Origin: an uncultured Aggregatibacter sp.
Lineage (GTDB): Bacteria; Pseudomonadota; Gammaproteobacteria; Enterobacterales; Pasteurellaceae
Length of the DNA: 64,000 nucleotides
NCBI RefSeq assembly: GCF_901873365.1
Contig: NZ_CABFLM010000082.1
Span: 1 to 64,000, forward strand
Direction of reading: 5' to 3'
The notes beneath the pieces are model-generated. The model was given only the letters and a program-made list of their open reading frames with translations. It was not told the DNA's origin and made no database searches. This document shows, one piece after another, positions 8,680 through 18,313 of this stretch (position 1 is its first letter; the number at the start of each line of letters is the position of its first letter). The position numbers were made by a program, and so were the translations under genes.

Positions 8680-9543
8680 TTATCTGCGTATTTTTGCCAA
8701 TAGGCTAACGGAAACAATAATGACCAACGAACCGATCCAGAAATTAAGCGTCGGCACGTTGTGCCAGAACAACCAGTCGCAAATGCTGGAGAAAATCACG
8801 CCGGTGAAAGCAAATGGTGTGATGACATTGGCCGGAGCATATTTGAAAGCGCGGGTCAGCAATAATTGGAAAATCAGGCCGAAACCGCCTACCAATAATA
8901 AAAGTACAAAACCCTGTGCGGAGGGGATTGTCCATTGTGTGGCGAAAAATAGCGGTAACAAAAGGGAACCCAATAAATGGAAGTAAAACACGATATTTTT
9001 CGGCGAATTGTGCTTGTTGAGCTCTTGTAGGCTAATAAATGCCATGGCGGCGAGAAATGCCGCGCCCAAGGCATAACCGATGTGTTGTAGTTCAAAATGC
9101 TTGGAAGAATCCGTCAGCATGATAATGGAGACGCCCGCAAAACCAAGGAAGCTACACGCCAGCACTTTTAGCGGGGTTCTTGTTCGTAACACAAACAACA
9201 ATAAAGGGACAAATAACGCCGAGGTATTCATCAATAACACGGCGATAGAAATCGGTAAGTATTTGATGGCGTAGAACGTCAGCAACATACTGGCAATGCC
9301 TGCTAGGTTACGCATAACAAGAAACGGCCATTGGCTGAGTTCGACCTTAAAATCACCGTCACGAATCATAAACGGCAATAAAAAAATAAAGCCGATCAAA
9401 AAGCGGGAAAATAAAATTTCGCTGGATGGCAATTCATCGGAAGCATATTTTACAAATACGCCCATTAAAGCGATGCTGATATAAGCCAACACCATACAGA
9501 TAATGGCTTTTTGATATGAAGTGGCAGTGAGTTTTTTCGACAT
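8680..9543 (-). CDS. EamA-family (DMT) transporter
   Basis: Inner-membrane drug/metabolite transporter superfamily protein with ten predicted membrane segments in two EamA repeats. The first begins AIICMVLAYISIALMGVFVK, and the second runs from about residue 148 to the C-terminus. 287 residues, typical for the family. Start ATG 9543 has GAGGAC about 9 bases upstream; a longer frame reaching 9786 would overlap the pseudouridine synthase gene in a non-conserved stretch and is rejected. Probably co-transcribed with the upstream rRNA/tRNA pseudouridine synthase (43-base gap). The substrate is unknown. Confidence 0.85.
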   Translation of the reverse strand: MSKKLTATSYQKAIICMVLAYISIALMGVFVKYASDELPSSEILFSRFLIGFIFLLPFMIRDGDFKVELSQWPFLVMRNLAGIASMLLTFYAIKYLPISIAVLLMNTSALFVPLLLFVLRTRTPLKVLACSFLGFAGVSIIMLTDSSKHFELQHIGYALGAAFLAAMAFISLQELNKHNSPKNIVFYFHLLGSLLLPLFFATQWTIPSAQGFVLLLLVGGFGLIFQLLLTRAFKYAPANVITPFAFTGVIFSSICDWLFWHNVPTLNFWIGSLVIIVSVSLLAKIRR

Positions 9544-9586
9544 GAAGACGTCCTCGCGATGATGGCTTAAAAGTGCGGGCAGATTT

Positions 9587-10270
9587 TCAAACGTTTTTTT
9601 CCTTATTGGTATGAACAACGGTTTCGATAGTTGCCCAAAAACGTTGAAAAAACTCACCGCACTTTTCTCTCTCTTGAAATTCGGGGCTGGTGCTAATTTG
9701 AACCGCCTTTCCGAAATAGTCAAATGATAATTGATAGGCGTGCAAATAGGTGCGGTCCGCCACCTCTCCGCCATATAATTCGTCACCTAAAATCGGACTC
9801 CCCAAACTTTTCATGGCAACGCGAATCTGATGGGTTTTACCGGTTTTAGGATACAGAATGAATAAACGCAAATTCGGTGCCAAGCTGTGTGAAACAAAAT
9901 CGGTAATGGCGGGATTTTCTTTGCTTTGACAGAGTTTCCACGCACCACGACGGGCTTTTTGCATATCGCCGCTAATTCTGCCCTGCTTTTTCTTCGGTTT
10001 TTGGGTGGCTAGCGCTAAATAGGTTTTCTGAATCTGATGTTCGGCGAACTTACGCGACAACGTCATAGCCGCCTTTTCGTTTAGTGCCAATATCAACAAG
10101 CCGGACGTCACTTTGTCCAAACGATGAACCAACCAAACCTGCGGCACGCCCAATTGCTGCGCCACAAGCCGAGTTAACCCCACATCGGCATCATCTTTAT
10201 GTACGCTTATTCCGTTAGGTTTATTTATTACAATAAAATCAGGATGTTGGAATACAATTTGAAATGTCAT
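9587..10270 (-). CDS. RluA-family pseudouridine synthase (HI_0042-like)
   Basis: Converts uridine to pseudouridine in RNA. The catalytic motif HRLDKVTSGLL with the nucleophilic Asp is near residues 49-59, and the second family motif KTGKTHQIRVAMKSLGSPI lies near residues 140-160, followed by GDELYGG. At 227 residues it lacks an N-terminal S4 domain, as in the short RluA-like proteins of Haemophilus (TIGR01621 type). The RNA target is not deducible. First gene of a two-gene unit with the EamA transporter. Confidence 0.88.
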   Translation of the reverse strand: MTFQIVFQHPDFIVINKPNGISVHKDDADVGLTRLVAQQLGVPQVWLVHRLDKVTSGLLILALNEKAAMTLSRKFAEHQIQKTYLALATQKPKKKQGRISGDMQKARRGAWKLCQSKENPAITDFVSHSLAPNLRLFILYPKTGKTHQIRVAMKSLGSPILGDELYGGEVADRTYLHAYQLSFDYFGKAVQISTSPEFQEREKCGEFFQRFWATIETVVHTNKEKNV

Positions 10271-10403
10271 GACAGAAAAACCTCAAGAAATGATGCGCTG
10301 AATGATACCATGAAAGCAACGGCGGAAACTGCCTGCAATTAGGTGAGAAAACAGAAAAGTGCTATACTTCCCGCACTATACTCGTTTCATGCTGTCGTCA
10401 ATT

Positions 10404-11312
10404 ATGTTGGAAAGTTTGCTCATTATTTTAGTGCCGATGCTTATCGGCTACGCCTTTAAAATCAAAAATACAAAAATATTACAACAATTTGGCAAAATCA
10501 CCATGCTACTGTTGTATATAATCTTGTTCATTATGGGCGTGTCCCTTGGGCAATTAGATAATTTGGCACAGCAATTGCCACAAATTGGTGTGTATGCCCT
10601 GACATTTATTGTTTTCATTCAAGGGCTAACCTTTCTCGGTTTATTTATCTATGACAAACTTTCCCCACTGCCTTTAACTAAAACAACGGAAAAAATGCCC
10701 TCCCGTTGGCGGATTGTGTTGGATTCGTTGAAATTATGTCTGGTAGTGATTGTTGGCTTTTTTATCGGGTTATGGGGCAAAGGTTGGGTGAGCCTGCCGT
10801 TTGGTTCCAGCACTTATGTGTTAGTCGTGTTGATTTTTTGCGTCGGTATACAATTACGCAATAACGGTATTTCTATTCGTTCCGTGTTTTTTAATCAACG
10901 CGGCATGATAACCGGTGCCATTTTTGTTTTAACGTCACTCCTTGGTGGCATTATCGGTGCGCAAGTGCTCAATGTCCCCATCGTGCAAGGGCTCGCGGTG
11001 TCTTCAGGGTTAGGCTGGTATTCCCTTTCCAGTGTCACCTTAAACAACGCATGGGGACCGATTTGGGGTAGCATTGCGTTTTTTAATGATTTATCCCGTG
11101 AATTGATGAGTTTATTTATTGTGCCGTTATTTATGCAACATTACCGCTCCACCGCAATAGGCTACACAGGTGCCACCGCCATTGATTGCACGTTGCCGAT
11201 CATTCAAAAAGCCGGTGGCGTGGAAGTCTTACCATTGGCGTTTAGTTTTGGCTTTATTACCAATATTGCACCGCCTATTTTATTGGTCTTTTTTACCTCG
11301 GTTCCTTTATAG
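10404..11312 (+). CDS. lysO: LysO (YbjE) family lysine exporter
   Basis: Inner-membrane exporter of L-lysine and toxic analogues. Family features: start LLIILVPMLIGYAF, LLLYIILFIMGVSLGQLDNL, a central PSRWRIVLDSLKLCLVVIVG, then LVVLIFCVGIQLRNNGIS and SSGLGWYSLSSV. The last 100 residues keep the conserved GSIAFFNDLSREL and TAIDCTLPIIQKAGG. ATG 10404 fits the E. coli N-terminus (302 residues), but no clear ribosome site is visible; in-frame ATGs at 10389 and 10359 are alternatives. Divergent from the pseudouridine synthase gene. Confidence 0.88.
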   Translation: MLESLLIILVPMLIGYAFKIKNTKILQQFGKITMLLLYIILFIMGVSLGQLDNLAQQLPQIGVYALTFIVFIQGLTFLGLFIYDKLSPLPLTKTTEKMPSRWRIVLDSLKLCLVVIVGFFIGLWGKGWVSLPFGSSTYVLVVLIFCVGIQLRNNGISIRSVFFNQRGMITGAIFVLTSLLGGIIGAQVLNVPIVQGLAVSSGLGWYSLSSVTLNNAWGPIWGSIAFFNDLSRELMSLFIVPLFMQHYRSTAIGYTGATAIDCTLPIIQKAGGVEVLPLAFSFGFITNIAPPILLVFFTSVPL

Positions 11313-11327
11313 GGTTTTCATTTTTTT

Positions 11328-12785
11328 ATGACAATTGAACAAATTCTCGCTTATATCATCCCCATTTTGGTTTGGATAGTCACCATCACCATCACCTTAC
11401 GCTTAGTAATAAAAAAACAATCTGTCCCGACCATGCTCTCATGGTTGATTGTCATTTATGTGTTTCCTGTGGTGGGCATTATCGCCTATTTAATTTTTGG
11501 TGAAATCAATCTCGGCAAGCACCGGGCTGCCATGTTTGAGCAACTCAAGCCTAAATACATGGATTGGTTCAAACACCTTTCTCATTGTGATAATTTGATC
11601 AATACGCAAACCAACCTGCTCTACCGCCCGATTTTTGATCTTGCCAATCAACGCCTTGGCGTGCCTTGTCTTTTAGGCAATGAATTGCATATTTTGGATA
11701 CGCCCGAAAGCATTATGCGAAGCATCATTCATGACATCAATCAGGCAGAAAAATCCATTAATATGGTGTTCTATATTTGGTCTGCTCAAGGCTTGGTAAA
11801 TGAGGTAACACAGGCATTAATCAACGCTCGACAACGTGGCGTGGCAATTCATATATTGTTGGACTCGGTAGGCAGCCGCCCTTTCTTAAAAAGCGCCGAA
11901 TGCCAAGCCATGCGTAATAACGGCATTGAAGTGACGGAAACCTTGCACGTGAATTTATTCCGTATGTTCTTTAATCGCATTGATTTACGCCAGCATCGCA
12001 AGATTATTGTCATCGACAATCAAATTTCTTACACCGGCAGTATGAACATGGTAGATCCGAAATTCTTCAAGAAAAATAGCAATGTTGGCGAATGGATTGA
12101 CATTATGGTGCGCATTAACGGCCCGGTATCTTCGGTGCTAAACGGCTTACACGCATGGGATTGGGAAATTGAAACCGGAGCCAAACTTCCGTTAGATGTG
12201 CCTGATTGCCCGCTTTTGCCGTTGGAACAAAACAACTCTCATGCAGTACAAATTCTCGCCACCGGTCCTTGTTTTCCTGATGATTTAATGGCGCAATCAC
12301 TGTCGATTGCGATTTTCTCGGCGCGTAAAAGCATTGTGATCACTTCGCCTTATTTTGTGCCAAGCCATAATATTGCGGAAGCTTTGCGTATTGCGGCTTT
12401 ACGTGGTGTGGAAGTTTCCATCATTCTACCCAAAGAAAACGACTCCCTCATGGTGCATTGGGCAAGTCGTACCTTCTTCGATGACTTACTCGCTGCCGGC
12501 GTGAAAATTTATAATTTCAACAAGGGTTTACTGCATACCAAAAGTATGTTGATCGACAACCGATTGGCATTGGTCGGCACCGTGAACATGGATATGCGCA
12601 GTTTCCTGCTGAATTTTGAAGTCACCATGGTGGTGGAAGATCCGGCATTTGCGAACGAAATTTCTTTATTACATGAAAGTTATATTAAAAACTCGGAATT
12701 AGTCGATTATGTTACATGGAGCACGCGCTCCGTTTATCAGCGTATCATCGAAAAGCTCTTTTTCTTATTTAGCCCGCTTTTGTAA
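11328..12785 (+). CDS. clsA: Cardiolipin synthase A
   Basis: Makes cardiolipin from two phosphatidylglycerols in the inner membrane. Two N-terminal membrane segments (residues 5-27 and 36-57) precede two phospholipase D HKD motifs, HRKIIVIDNQISYTGSMN and HTKSMLIDNRLALVGTVN, in halves of about 200 residues. Length 485 against 486 in E. coli ClsA. The gene begins 15 bases after lysO, so they may share a transcript. Confidence 0.95.
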   Translation: MTIEQILAYIIPILVWIVTITITLRLVIKKQSVPTMLSWLIVIYVFPVVGIIAYLIFGEINLGKHRAAMFEQLKPKYMDWFKHLSHCDNLINTQTNLLYRPIFDLANQRLGVPCLLGNELHILDTPESIMRSIIHDINQAEKSINMVFYIWSAQGLVNEVTQALINARQRGVAIHILLDSVGSRPFLKSAECQAMRNNGIEVTETLHVNLFRMFFNRIDLRQHRKIIVIDNQISYTGSMNMVDPKFFKKNSNVGEWIDIMVRINGPVSSVLNGLHAWDWEIETGAKLPLDVPDCPLLPLEQNNSHAVQILATGPCFPDDLMAQSLSIAIFSARKSIVITSPYFVPSHNIAEALRIAALRGVEVSIILPKENDSLMVHWASRTFFDDLLAAGVKIYNFNKGLLHTKSMLIDNRLALVGTVNMDMRSFLLNFEVTMVVEDPAFANEISLLHESYIKNSELVDYVTWSTRSVYQRIIEKLFFLFSPLL

Positions 12786-12875
12786 ATATCGCGTCCAATA
12801 TCACTTTATTCCGTCACCACGCATAATCTGCGCTATACTAAGCGCCTCTTTTGAGAAACAGGAGAAGAAAAAAGA

Positions 12876-13562
12876 ATGAAAAGAATAGAACAACTCTTTG
12901 CAAACAACTATCAATGGGCGACACAAATGAAAGAGGAAAAATCCACCTACTTTCAAGAACTGGCCGAACATCAACAACCGCACTATTTATGGATTGGCTG
13001 TTCAGACAGCCGTGTGCCGGCAGAAAAATTAACCAACCTAGAACCCGGCGAACTCTTCGTACACCGCAATGTGGCAAACCAAGTCATTCACACGGATTTC
13101 AACTGCTTATCCGTTGTGCAATATGCGGTCGATGTTTTAAATATCGAGCATATCATCATTTGTGGGCATACCAATTGTGGTGGGATCCATGCGGCCATGA
13201 ATGATCAAGATTTAGGATTAATTAACAACTGGTTATTACATATTCGTGACATTTGGTTTAAACACAGCCATTTACTGGGTAATTTATCACCGGAACGCCG
13301 AGCCGATATGCTCACAAAACTAAACGTGGCAGAACAAGTCTATAACCTCGGAAGAACATCCATCATTAAAAATGCGTGGAAAAGCGGGAAAAAACTGTCC
13401 TTGCACGGTTGGGTATATGACGTAAATGATGGATTTTTAGTGGATCAAGGCGTCATTGCCACCAGCCGAGAATCCTTAGAGATTTCCTACCGTAATGCCA
13501 TTTCGCGATTACTCAAATTAAATGAAGATGAAATGCTGAAAAAGCAGCATGAACAAGAATAA
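12876..13562 (+). CDS. can: Beta-class carbonic anhydrase Can
   Basis: Zinc enzyme interconverting CO2 and bicarbonate, needed for growth in air levels of CO2. The zinc ligands are visible in CSDSRVPAEKL (Cys, Asp-Arg dyad) and HTNCGGIH (His and Cys). Length is 228 residues. AGGAG lies about 11 bases before ATG 12876. Its own promoter is likely in the 90-base gap after clsA (TATACT near 12833). Downstream, 13563-13705 contains one uptake signal and the sapA promoter region. Confidence 0.95.
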   Translation: MKRIEQLFANNYQWATQMKEEKSTYFQELAEHQQPHYLWIGCSDSRVPAEKLTNLEPGELFVHRNVANQVIHTDFNCLSVVQYAVDVLNIEHIIICGHTNCGGIHAAMNDQDLGLINNWLLHIRDIWFKHSHLLGNLSPERRADMLTKLNVAEQVYNLGRTSIIKNAWKSGKKLSLHGWVYDVNDGFLVDQGVIATSRESLEISYRNAISRLLKLNEDEMLKKQHEQE

Positions 13563-13705
13563 TCTCTGATTGGGCGGTCTTAGCACGGCTTAAAGTGCGG
13601 TCATTTTTCGAGGCAAATCGTGGCAAATTTCAAGAACGGGCATATTCGCTAGAATATCCCCGGAATATAGCTTAAAATTTAACGTTTATTTTCATCTTTT
13701 AACTC

Positions 13706-15403
13706 ATGTTTATTATGCGGTATAAAAAACTCGTTATGTCTGTTTGTTGGTTCGCGTTTATGGTGAATACGGTTGTTGCCGCACCGCGCGTGCCTGAAGA
13801 ACTGACGGATAACGGATTAATTTATTGCACTCACGCTTCCGGTTTTTCCTTCAATCCGCAAACCTCGGATGCCGGCACAAGCATGAATGTGGTAACTGAA
13901 CAGATTTATAATAAACTTTTCGAGATATCCAATACGGCGATTCCAACGCCCATTTTGGCACAATCTTATTCTATTTCACCTGATGGCAAGATTATTACGA
14001 TTTATCTGCGCAAAGGCATTAAATTTCATCATACCGATTGGTTTAAACCGACCCGTGATTTTAATGCCGATGATGTGGTGTTTTCATTAAATCGTGTGCT
14101 GGGCTATGAAACCTATTTGCCAACGCTGGAACAAAGTGCGGTGGATTATAAAAATCCGCAATATCGCATTTTTCATGAACAAGCGAAAAAAGTGCGTTTT
14201 CCTTATTTTGAAAGCATTAAGTTAAATCAAAAAATCGAATCGGTGAAAGCGTTAAATCCGCACACAGTGCAAATTACCTTATTTAAGCCGGATGCCTCCA
14301 TTTTGTCTCACTTAGCCAGCCAATATGCCATCATTTTCTCGCAAGAATATGCTGTGCAACTTAATGCGGACGATAATTTAGTGCAACTTGATTTATTACC
14401 GGTCGGCACCGGCCCGTATAAAGTCAAAAATTATTTCCGGAATCAATATGTGCGGTTAGAAAAAAACGAGGATTATTGGAAAAAAGACGCCAAAATTAAA
14501 AATATTATTATTGATTTATCCACGGATCGTACTGGGCGCTTGGTAAAATTTTTTAATGGCGAATGCCAAATTGCGTCCTATCCTGAAGTCAGCCAATTAG
14601 GTTTATTGAAGGAAAACGACAAACGCTATTATGTCAAAAGTGCGGAGGGCATGAATTTAGCCTATTTAGCCTTTAATTTTCAAAATGCTGTCATTCAAGA
14701 TGAACAGGTTCGCCGTGCTATCGCACAAGCCATTAATCGCCAACGCATTATCAAAACCATTTATCACAATACGGCAACTGTGGCGAATAACATTATTCCG
14801 AATATTTCTTGGGCATCCAGCGTAAATACGCCGGATTTTGCTTATGATTTTAATCCGAGCGAAGCCAAGAAAGTCTTACAAGATAAACAGCTCCATTTGA
14901 ATATGTGGGTGTTAAATGAAGAGCAGGTTTACAATCCGGCGCCACTGAAAACTGCAGAATTGATTAAAGAAGATTTAAATAACGTTGGGGTGAACGTAAC
15001 GATTCGTTCAGTAACGCGGACTTTTCTCATCGACCAGCTGAATAAAAAATCAGAAAACTACGACATGATTTTAACCGGTTGGTTAGCCGGAAACCTCGAC
15101 CCTGATAGCTTTATGCGACCTATCTTAAGCTGTAACTCGGCCAGTGAAATGACGAACCTCTCCAATTGGTGTGATGAAGATTTTGATCAGTTGATGGATA
15201 AAGCATTAGACAGCCCTAATTTATGGGAGCGTGCCCACGCCTATAATCAAGCACAAGAACTTATTCTCTCCAAGCTGCCGATTGTCCCATTGGCGAATAT
15301 GAAGCGGGTGCTGGTGGTAAATTCACGTGTTCGCCATATTGAAATGAATCCTTTCGGCAGTTTAAATTTCTCGACATTATCATTGCGTAAAGGAGAGAAA
15401 TAA
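13706..15403 (+). CDS. sapA: SapA, periplasmic peptide-binding protein of the Sap ABC transporter
   Basis: Family 5 solute-binding protein (DppA/OppA type). A signal peptide ends at about VVAAPRVP (residue 27). The body has the family pattern: NVVTEQIYNKLFEI, an FHHTDWFKPTRDFNADDVVF segment, and ILTGWLAGNLDPDSFMRPIL near residue 450. In nontypeable Haemophilus the Sap system is known to bind antimicrobial peptides and haem; the same role here is inferred. Length is 565. No strong ribosome site is seen, and an ATG at 13715 is an alternative start. First gene of sapABCDF. Confidence 0.93.
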   Translation: MFIMRYKKLVMSVCWFAFMVNTVVAAPRVPEELTDNGLIYCTHASGFSFNPQTSDAGTSMNVVTEQIYNKLFEISNTAIPTPILAQSYSISPDGKIITIYLRKGIKFHHTDWFKPTRDFNADDVVFSLNRVLGYETYLPTLEQSAVDYKNPQYRIFHEQAKKVRFPYFESIKLNQKIESVKALNPHTVQITLFKPDASILSHLASQYAIIFSQEYAVQLNADDNLVQLDLLPVGTGPYKVKNYFRNQYVRLEKNEDYWKKDAKIKNIIIDLSTDRTGRLVKFFNGECQIASYPEVSQLGLLKENDKRYYVKSAEGMNLAYLAFNFQNAVIQDEQVRRAIAQAINRQRIIKTIYHNTATVANNIIPNISWASSVNTPDFAYDFNPSEAKKVLQDKQLHLNMWVLNEEQVYNPAPLKTAELIKEDLNNVGVNVTIRSVTRTFLIDQLNKKSENYDMILTGWLAGNLDPDSFMRPILSCNSASEMTNLSNWCDEDFDQLMDKALDSPNLWERAHAYNQAQELILSKLPIVPLANMKRVLVVNSRVRHIEMNPFGSLNFSTLSLRKGEK

Positions 15404-16368
15404 TGTTGCATTCTTTTCTTCGACAAGGTGTTTTCCTGCTGTTAACGGCGTTTATGCTCTCTTTGCTAAGTTATGTGATTTTGATGCAAGATCCATTGAA
15501 TGCCGAACTGGCTACGCCACACTTTTATCAGGGGTATATTCACTATTTAAACCGTCTTATGCACGGCGACCTTGGCATCAGTTATAACGGCGGTGATCCA
15601 TTAAAATCCACCATTCTTACGGTGTTGCCGCCCACACTTGAGTTATGTTGTTGTGCGATTTTATTGGCCGTTATTTTTGGCATTCCCCTTGGGATACTGG
15701 GCGCTGCCTATCAAACGCATTTTATTGGAAAAACGATCCGCACTTTATCGGCTATTGGCACCGCCTTGCCGGTATTTTGGATAGCACCGATCTTATTGTA
15801 TTTCTCCGCCATTAACGCTTGGCAAATTTCCGCCATCGGGCAATATAACCTCCTCTATGAAATCAAACTGCTGACCGGTTTCCCTCTGATTGATGTCTGG
15901 TTTGTTGATGCTCCGTATCGCATTAAAATGATTCAAAACGTCTTACAACATTTGGCACTGCCAACGTTAGTTCTCAGCATTTTACCTATGATGGAAATCG
16001 TACGTTTGGTGCAACAACGTGCCGAAATCGTGCTTCAACAAAATTATGTTAAAATCGTCACTACTCGGGGTTGGTCAAAATTGACCATATTGCGCAAATA
16101 TGTGTTGCGTAATACGTTGCCCTTACTCATTCCACAAATGACTCGCCTGTTCACCTTGATCATCACGCAATGTATGCTGGTTGAAAATACCCTCGGTTGG
16201 CCGGGCATTGGGCGTTGGCTAATTGATGCGGTCACACAACAGGATTACAACAGCATTTCTGCCGGTATAATTACTATCGGGCTTTGTATTATTTTTATCA
16301 AAATTCTTTCGGAAACGCTTATTTTCATTGCTGATCCGTTAAATAAGAAGGGATGGTATGCGAAGTAA
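15403..16368 (+). CDS. sapB: SapB, Sap transporter permease
   Basis: Inner-membrane permease of the DppB type with about six membrane segments and the EAA-type loop near residue 220 (VKIVTTRGWSKLTILRKYVL). 321 residues. The ATG overlaps the sapA stop (TAATG) and has AAGGAGAG 5 bases upstream, so translation is probably coupled. The gene overlaps sapC by 11 bases. Confidence 0.93.
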   Translation: MLHSFLRQGVFLLLTAFMLSLLSYVILMQDPLNAELATPHFYQGYIHYLNRLMHGDLGISYNGGDPLKSTILTVLPPTLELCCCAILLAVIFGIPLGILGAAYQTHFIGKTIRTLSAIGTALPVFWIAPILLYFSAINAWQISAIGQYNLLYEIKLLTGFPLIDVWFVDAPYRIKMIQNVLQHLALPTLVLSILPMMEIVRLVQQRAEIVLQQNYVKIVTTRGWSKLTILRKYVLRNTLPLLIPQMTRLFTLIITQCMLVENTLGWPGIGRWLIDAVTQQDYNSISAGIITIGLCIIFIKILSETLIFIADPLNKKGWYAK

Positions 16369-17245
16369 AGATCCAAAAGACTTTCGTGAAACGGGCACAC
16401 TAAAACACATTTGGTCACTGTTCCGCCAAGATCGCATTGCGCTCTTTAGTTTCTACGCACTTTTGTTATTAATTTCGACCGCACTTTTGAGCCCGTTCAT
16501 TGCGCCTTATTCTGCAGAGACGCAATTTATCGGACGAGAATTAATGCCACCCTCTTGGGCGGCAAACGGAGAAATCGCCTACTTCCTCGGCACAGACGAT
16601 ATTGGTCGCGATGTGCTAAGCCGTATTATCGTTGGAAGTACTTATACTGTGGGGGCATCACTCATTGTGATGATCACAACGGCAATTCTTGGCGGCGGAT
16701 TAGGCATTTGGGCAGGGATGTCACAAGGAATACAATCACGCATTTTAGGCCATTTATTAGATACGTTTCTTACCATTCCCGTCCTTCTCGTCGCCATTAT
16801 TATTGCGACATTAATGGAACCCGGTTTGCTCAATGCGATGCTTGCCATTACCTTAGCGCTACTGCCGTATTTTGTGCATGAAATTTACCGCAGTATTCAA
16901 CTAGAATTAAAAAAAGAATATGTCTTAATGTTACGCTTAGACGGCATCTCAAAATGGGCTTTATTGAAAAGCACGATCTTGCCAAATATCGCCGTGCAAT
17001 ACATTCAAGAAACCTCTCGCGTCTTCACGATCGCCATTTTGGATATTAGCGCCTTAAGCTTTATCGCCTTGGGTGCTCAACGCCCGGCACCAGAATGGGG
17101 CGCAATGATCCGCGATTCTTTAGAATTGATTTATTTAGCACCATGGACGGTACTCCTTCCCGGTTTTGCGATTATTTTCAGTATTTTAATTGGCTTGATG
17201 TTTTCTAACGGATTATGTCGTGCCATTAGCAAATATTACGAGTAG
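16358..17245 (+). CDS. sapC: SapC, Sap transporter permease
   Basis: Second permease of the Sap transporter, DppC type. The cytoplasmic N-terminus is followed by a first membrane segment near residue 30 (IALFSFYALLLLISTALLSP). The periplasmic loop holds the family motif YFLGTDDIGRDVLSRIIVGS, and an EAA-type loop lies near residue 195 (YVLMLRLDGISKWALLKSTI). 295 residues, nested between sapB (11-base overlap) and sapD (6-base gap). Confidence 0.93.
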   Translation: MRSKDPKDFRETGTLKHIWSLFRQDRIALFSFYALLLLISTALLSPFIAPYSAETQFIGRELMPPSWAANGEIAYFLGTDDIGRDVLSRIIVGSTYTVGASLIVMITTAILGGGLGIWAGMSQGIQSRILGHLLDTFLTIPVLLVAIIIATLMEPGLLNAMLAITLALLPYFVHEIYRSIQLELKKEYVLMLRLDGISKWALLKSTILPNIAVQYIQETSRVFTIAILDISALSFIALGAQRPAPEWGAMIRDSLELIYLAPWTVLLPGFAIIFSILIGLMFSNGLCRAISKYYE

Positions 17246-17251
17246 GTCATT

Positions 17252-18304
17252 ATGGTTCTTTTGGATATTCGCAATCTTCGGATTGATATTAAAACGTCAA
17301 ACGGATTAATTCGCATCGTTGATAACGTCAGTTTCACACTGAACGAGGGCGAAATTTGTGGCTTAGTGGGTGAATCCGGCTCCGGCAAAAGCTTAATTGC
17401 CAAAGTCATTTGCAATGCCTTTAAAGATTCCTGGATTGTTACCGCCGATCGTTTCCGTTTTAACGACGTTGAACTGCTCAAACTCACGCCGACCCAACGC
17501 CGCCAAATTGTGGGCAAAGAAATTTCCATGGTTTTCCAAGATCCGCTCACCTGCCTCGATCCAAGCCAAAAAATCGGCAAGCAGCTGATTCAAAACATTC
17601 CGGGATGGACGTTCAAAGGGCATTGGTGGCAACGTTTATTCGGTTGGCGAAAACGCCGCGCTATAGAATTATTGCACCGTGTCGGCATTAAAGAACACAA
17701 AGACATCATGCGCAGTTATCCCCATGAGTTAACCGAAGGGGAAGGACAAAAAGTGATGATTGCCATTGCTGTGGCAAATCAACCGCGCTTGCTCATTGCT
17801 GATGAACCGGCCAATTCCGTGGAATCCATTACGCGCGTACAAATTTTCAAGCTATTATCCAGCATGAATCAAAACCAAGGCACATCCATTCTACTGGCCA
17901 GCAATGACATCAACAGCATTAGCGAATGGTGTGATGCGTTTGTGGTGCTTTACTGTGGGCAAAATTCAGAGTCCGGCCCCCGAGAAGCGATTTTAGAGAA
18001 TCCTCATCATCCCTACACACAAGCGTTGCTACATTCGATCCCCGATTTTACGCAGCCGCTGCCTTTTAAGAGCCAGTTAGGCACGTTAAAAGGCTCGGTT
18101 CCGCTACTTGAAGAAATGCCGCTGGGTTGCCGCCTTGGTCCACGTTGTCCTTTTGCGCAAAAAAAATGTATTACGAAACCGACCGCACTTCGGGTGAAAC
18201 AACATGAATTTTATTGCCACTTTCCGATTAATTTACGGGAAAAGAAAATAAAAGAAGCCGAAGTGCCGCAGCCATTAACGCTCAGCAATGACACGCAGGA
18301 ATAA
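17252..18304 (+). CDS. sapD: SapD, Sap transporter ATPase
   Basis: ATP-binding subunit of the OppD type. Walker A is GESGSGKS (about residue 40), the Q-loop is VFQDP, the signature is a variant LTEGEGQKV and Walker B is LLIADEPA. The C-terminal oligopeptide-transporter domain has GCRLGPRCPFAQKKC. The H-loop, normally ISHD, reads LASNDIN, so the switch His appears replaced by Asn. 350 residues. It probably forms a heterodimer with SapF, whose gene follows after 9 bases. Confidence 0.92.
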   Translation: MVLLDIRNLRIDIKTSNGLIRIVDNVSFTLNEGEICGLVGESGSGKSLIAKVICNAFKDSWIVTADRFRFNDVELLKLTPTQRRQIVGKEISMVFQDPLTCLDPSQKIGKQLIQNIPGWTFKGHWWQRLFGWRKRRAIELLHRVGIKEHKDIMRSYPHELTEGEGQKVMIAIAVANQPRLLIADEPANSVESITRVQIFKLLSSMNQNQGTSILLASNDINSISEWCDAFVVLYCGQNSESGPREAILENPHHPYTQALLHSIPDFTQPLPFKSQLGTLKGSVPLLEEMPLGCRLGPRCPFAQKKCITKPTALRVKQHEFYCHFPINLREKKIKEAEVPQPLTLSNDTQE

Positions 18305-18313
18305 AAGAACGAA

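Noticed and set aside
9544..9786. N-terminal extension of the EamA transporter
   Set aside because: It overlaps the pseudouridine synthase gene, lacks membrane character, and ATG 9543 has a ribosome site.
10271..10403. Lysine riboswitch before lysO
   Set aside because: The 133-base leader is too short and shows none of the L-box stems.
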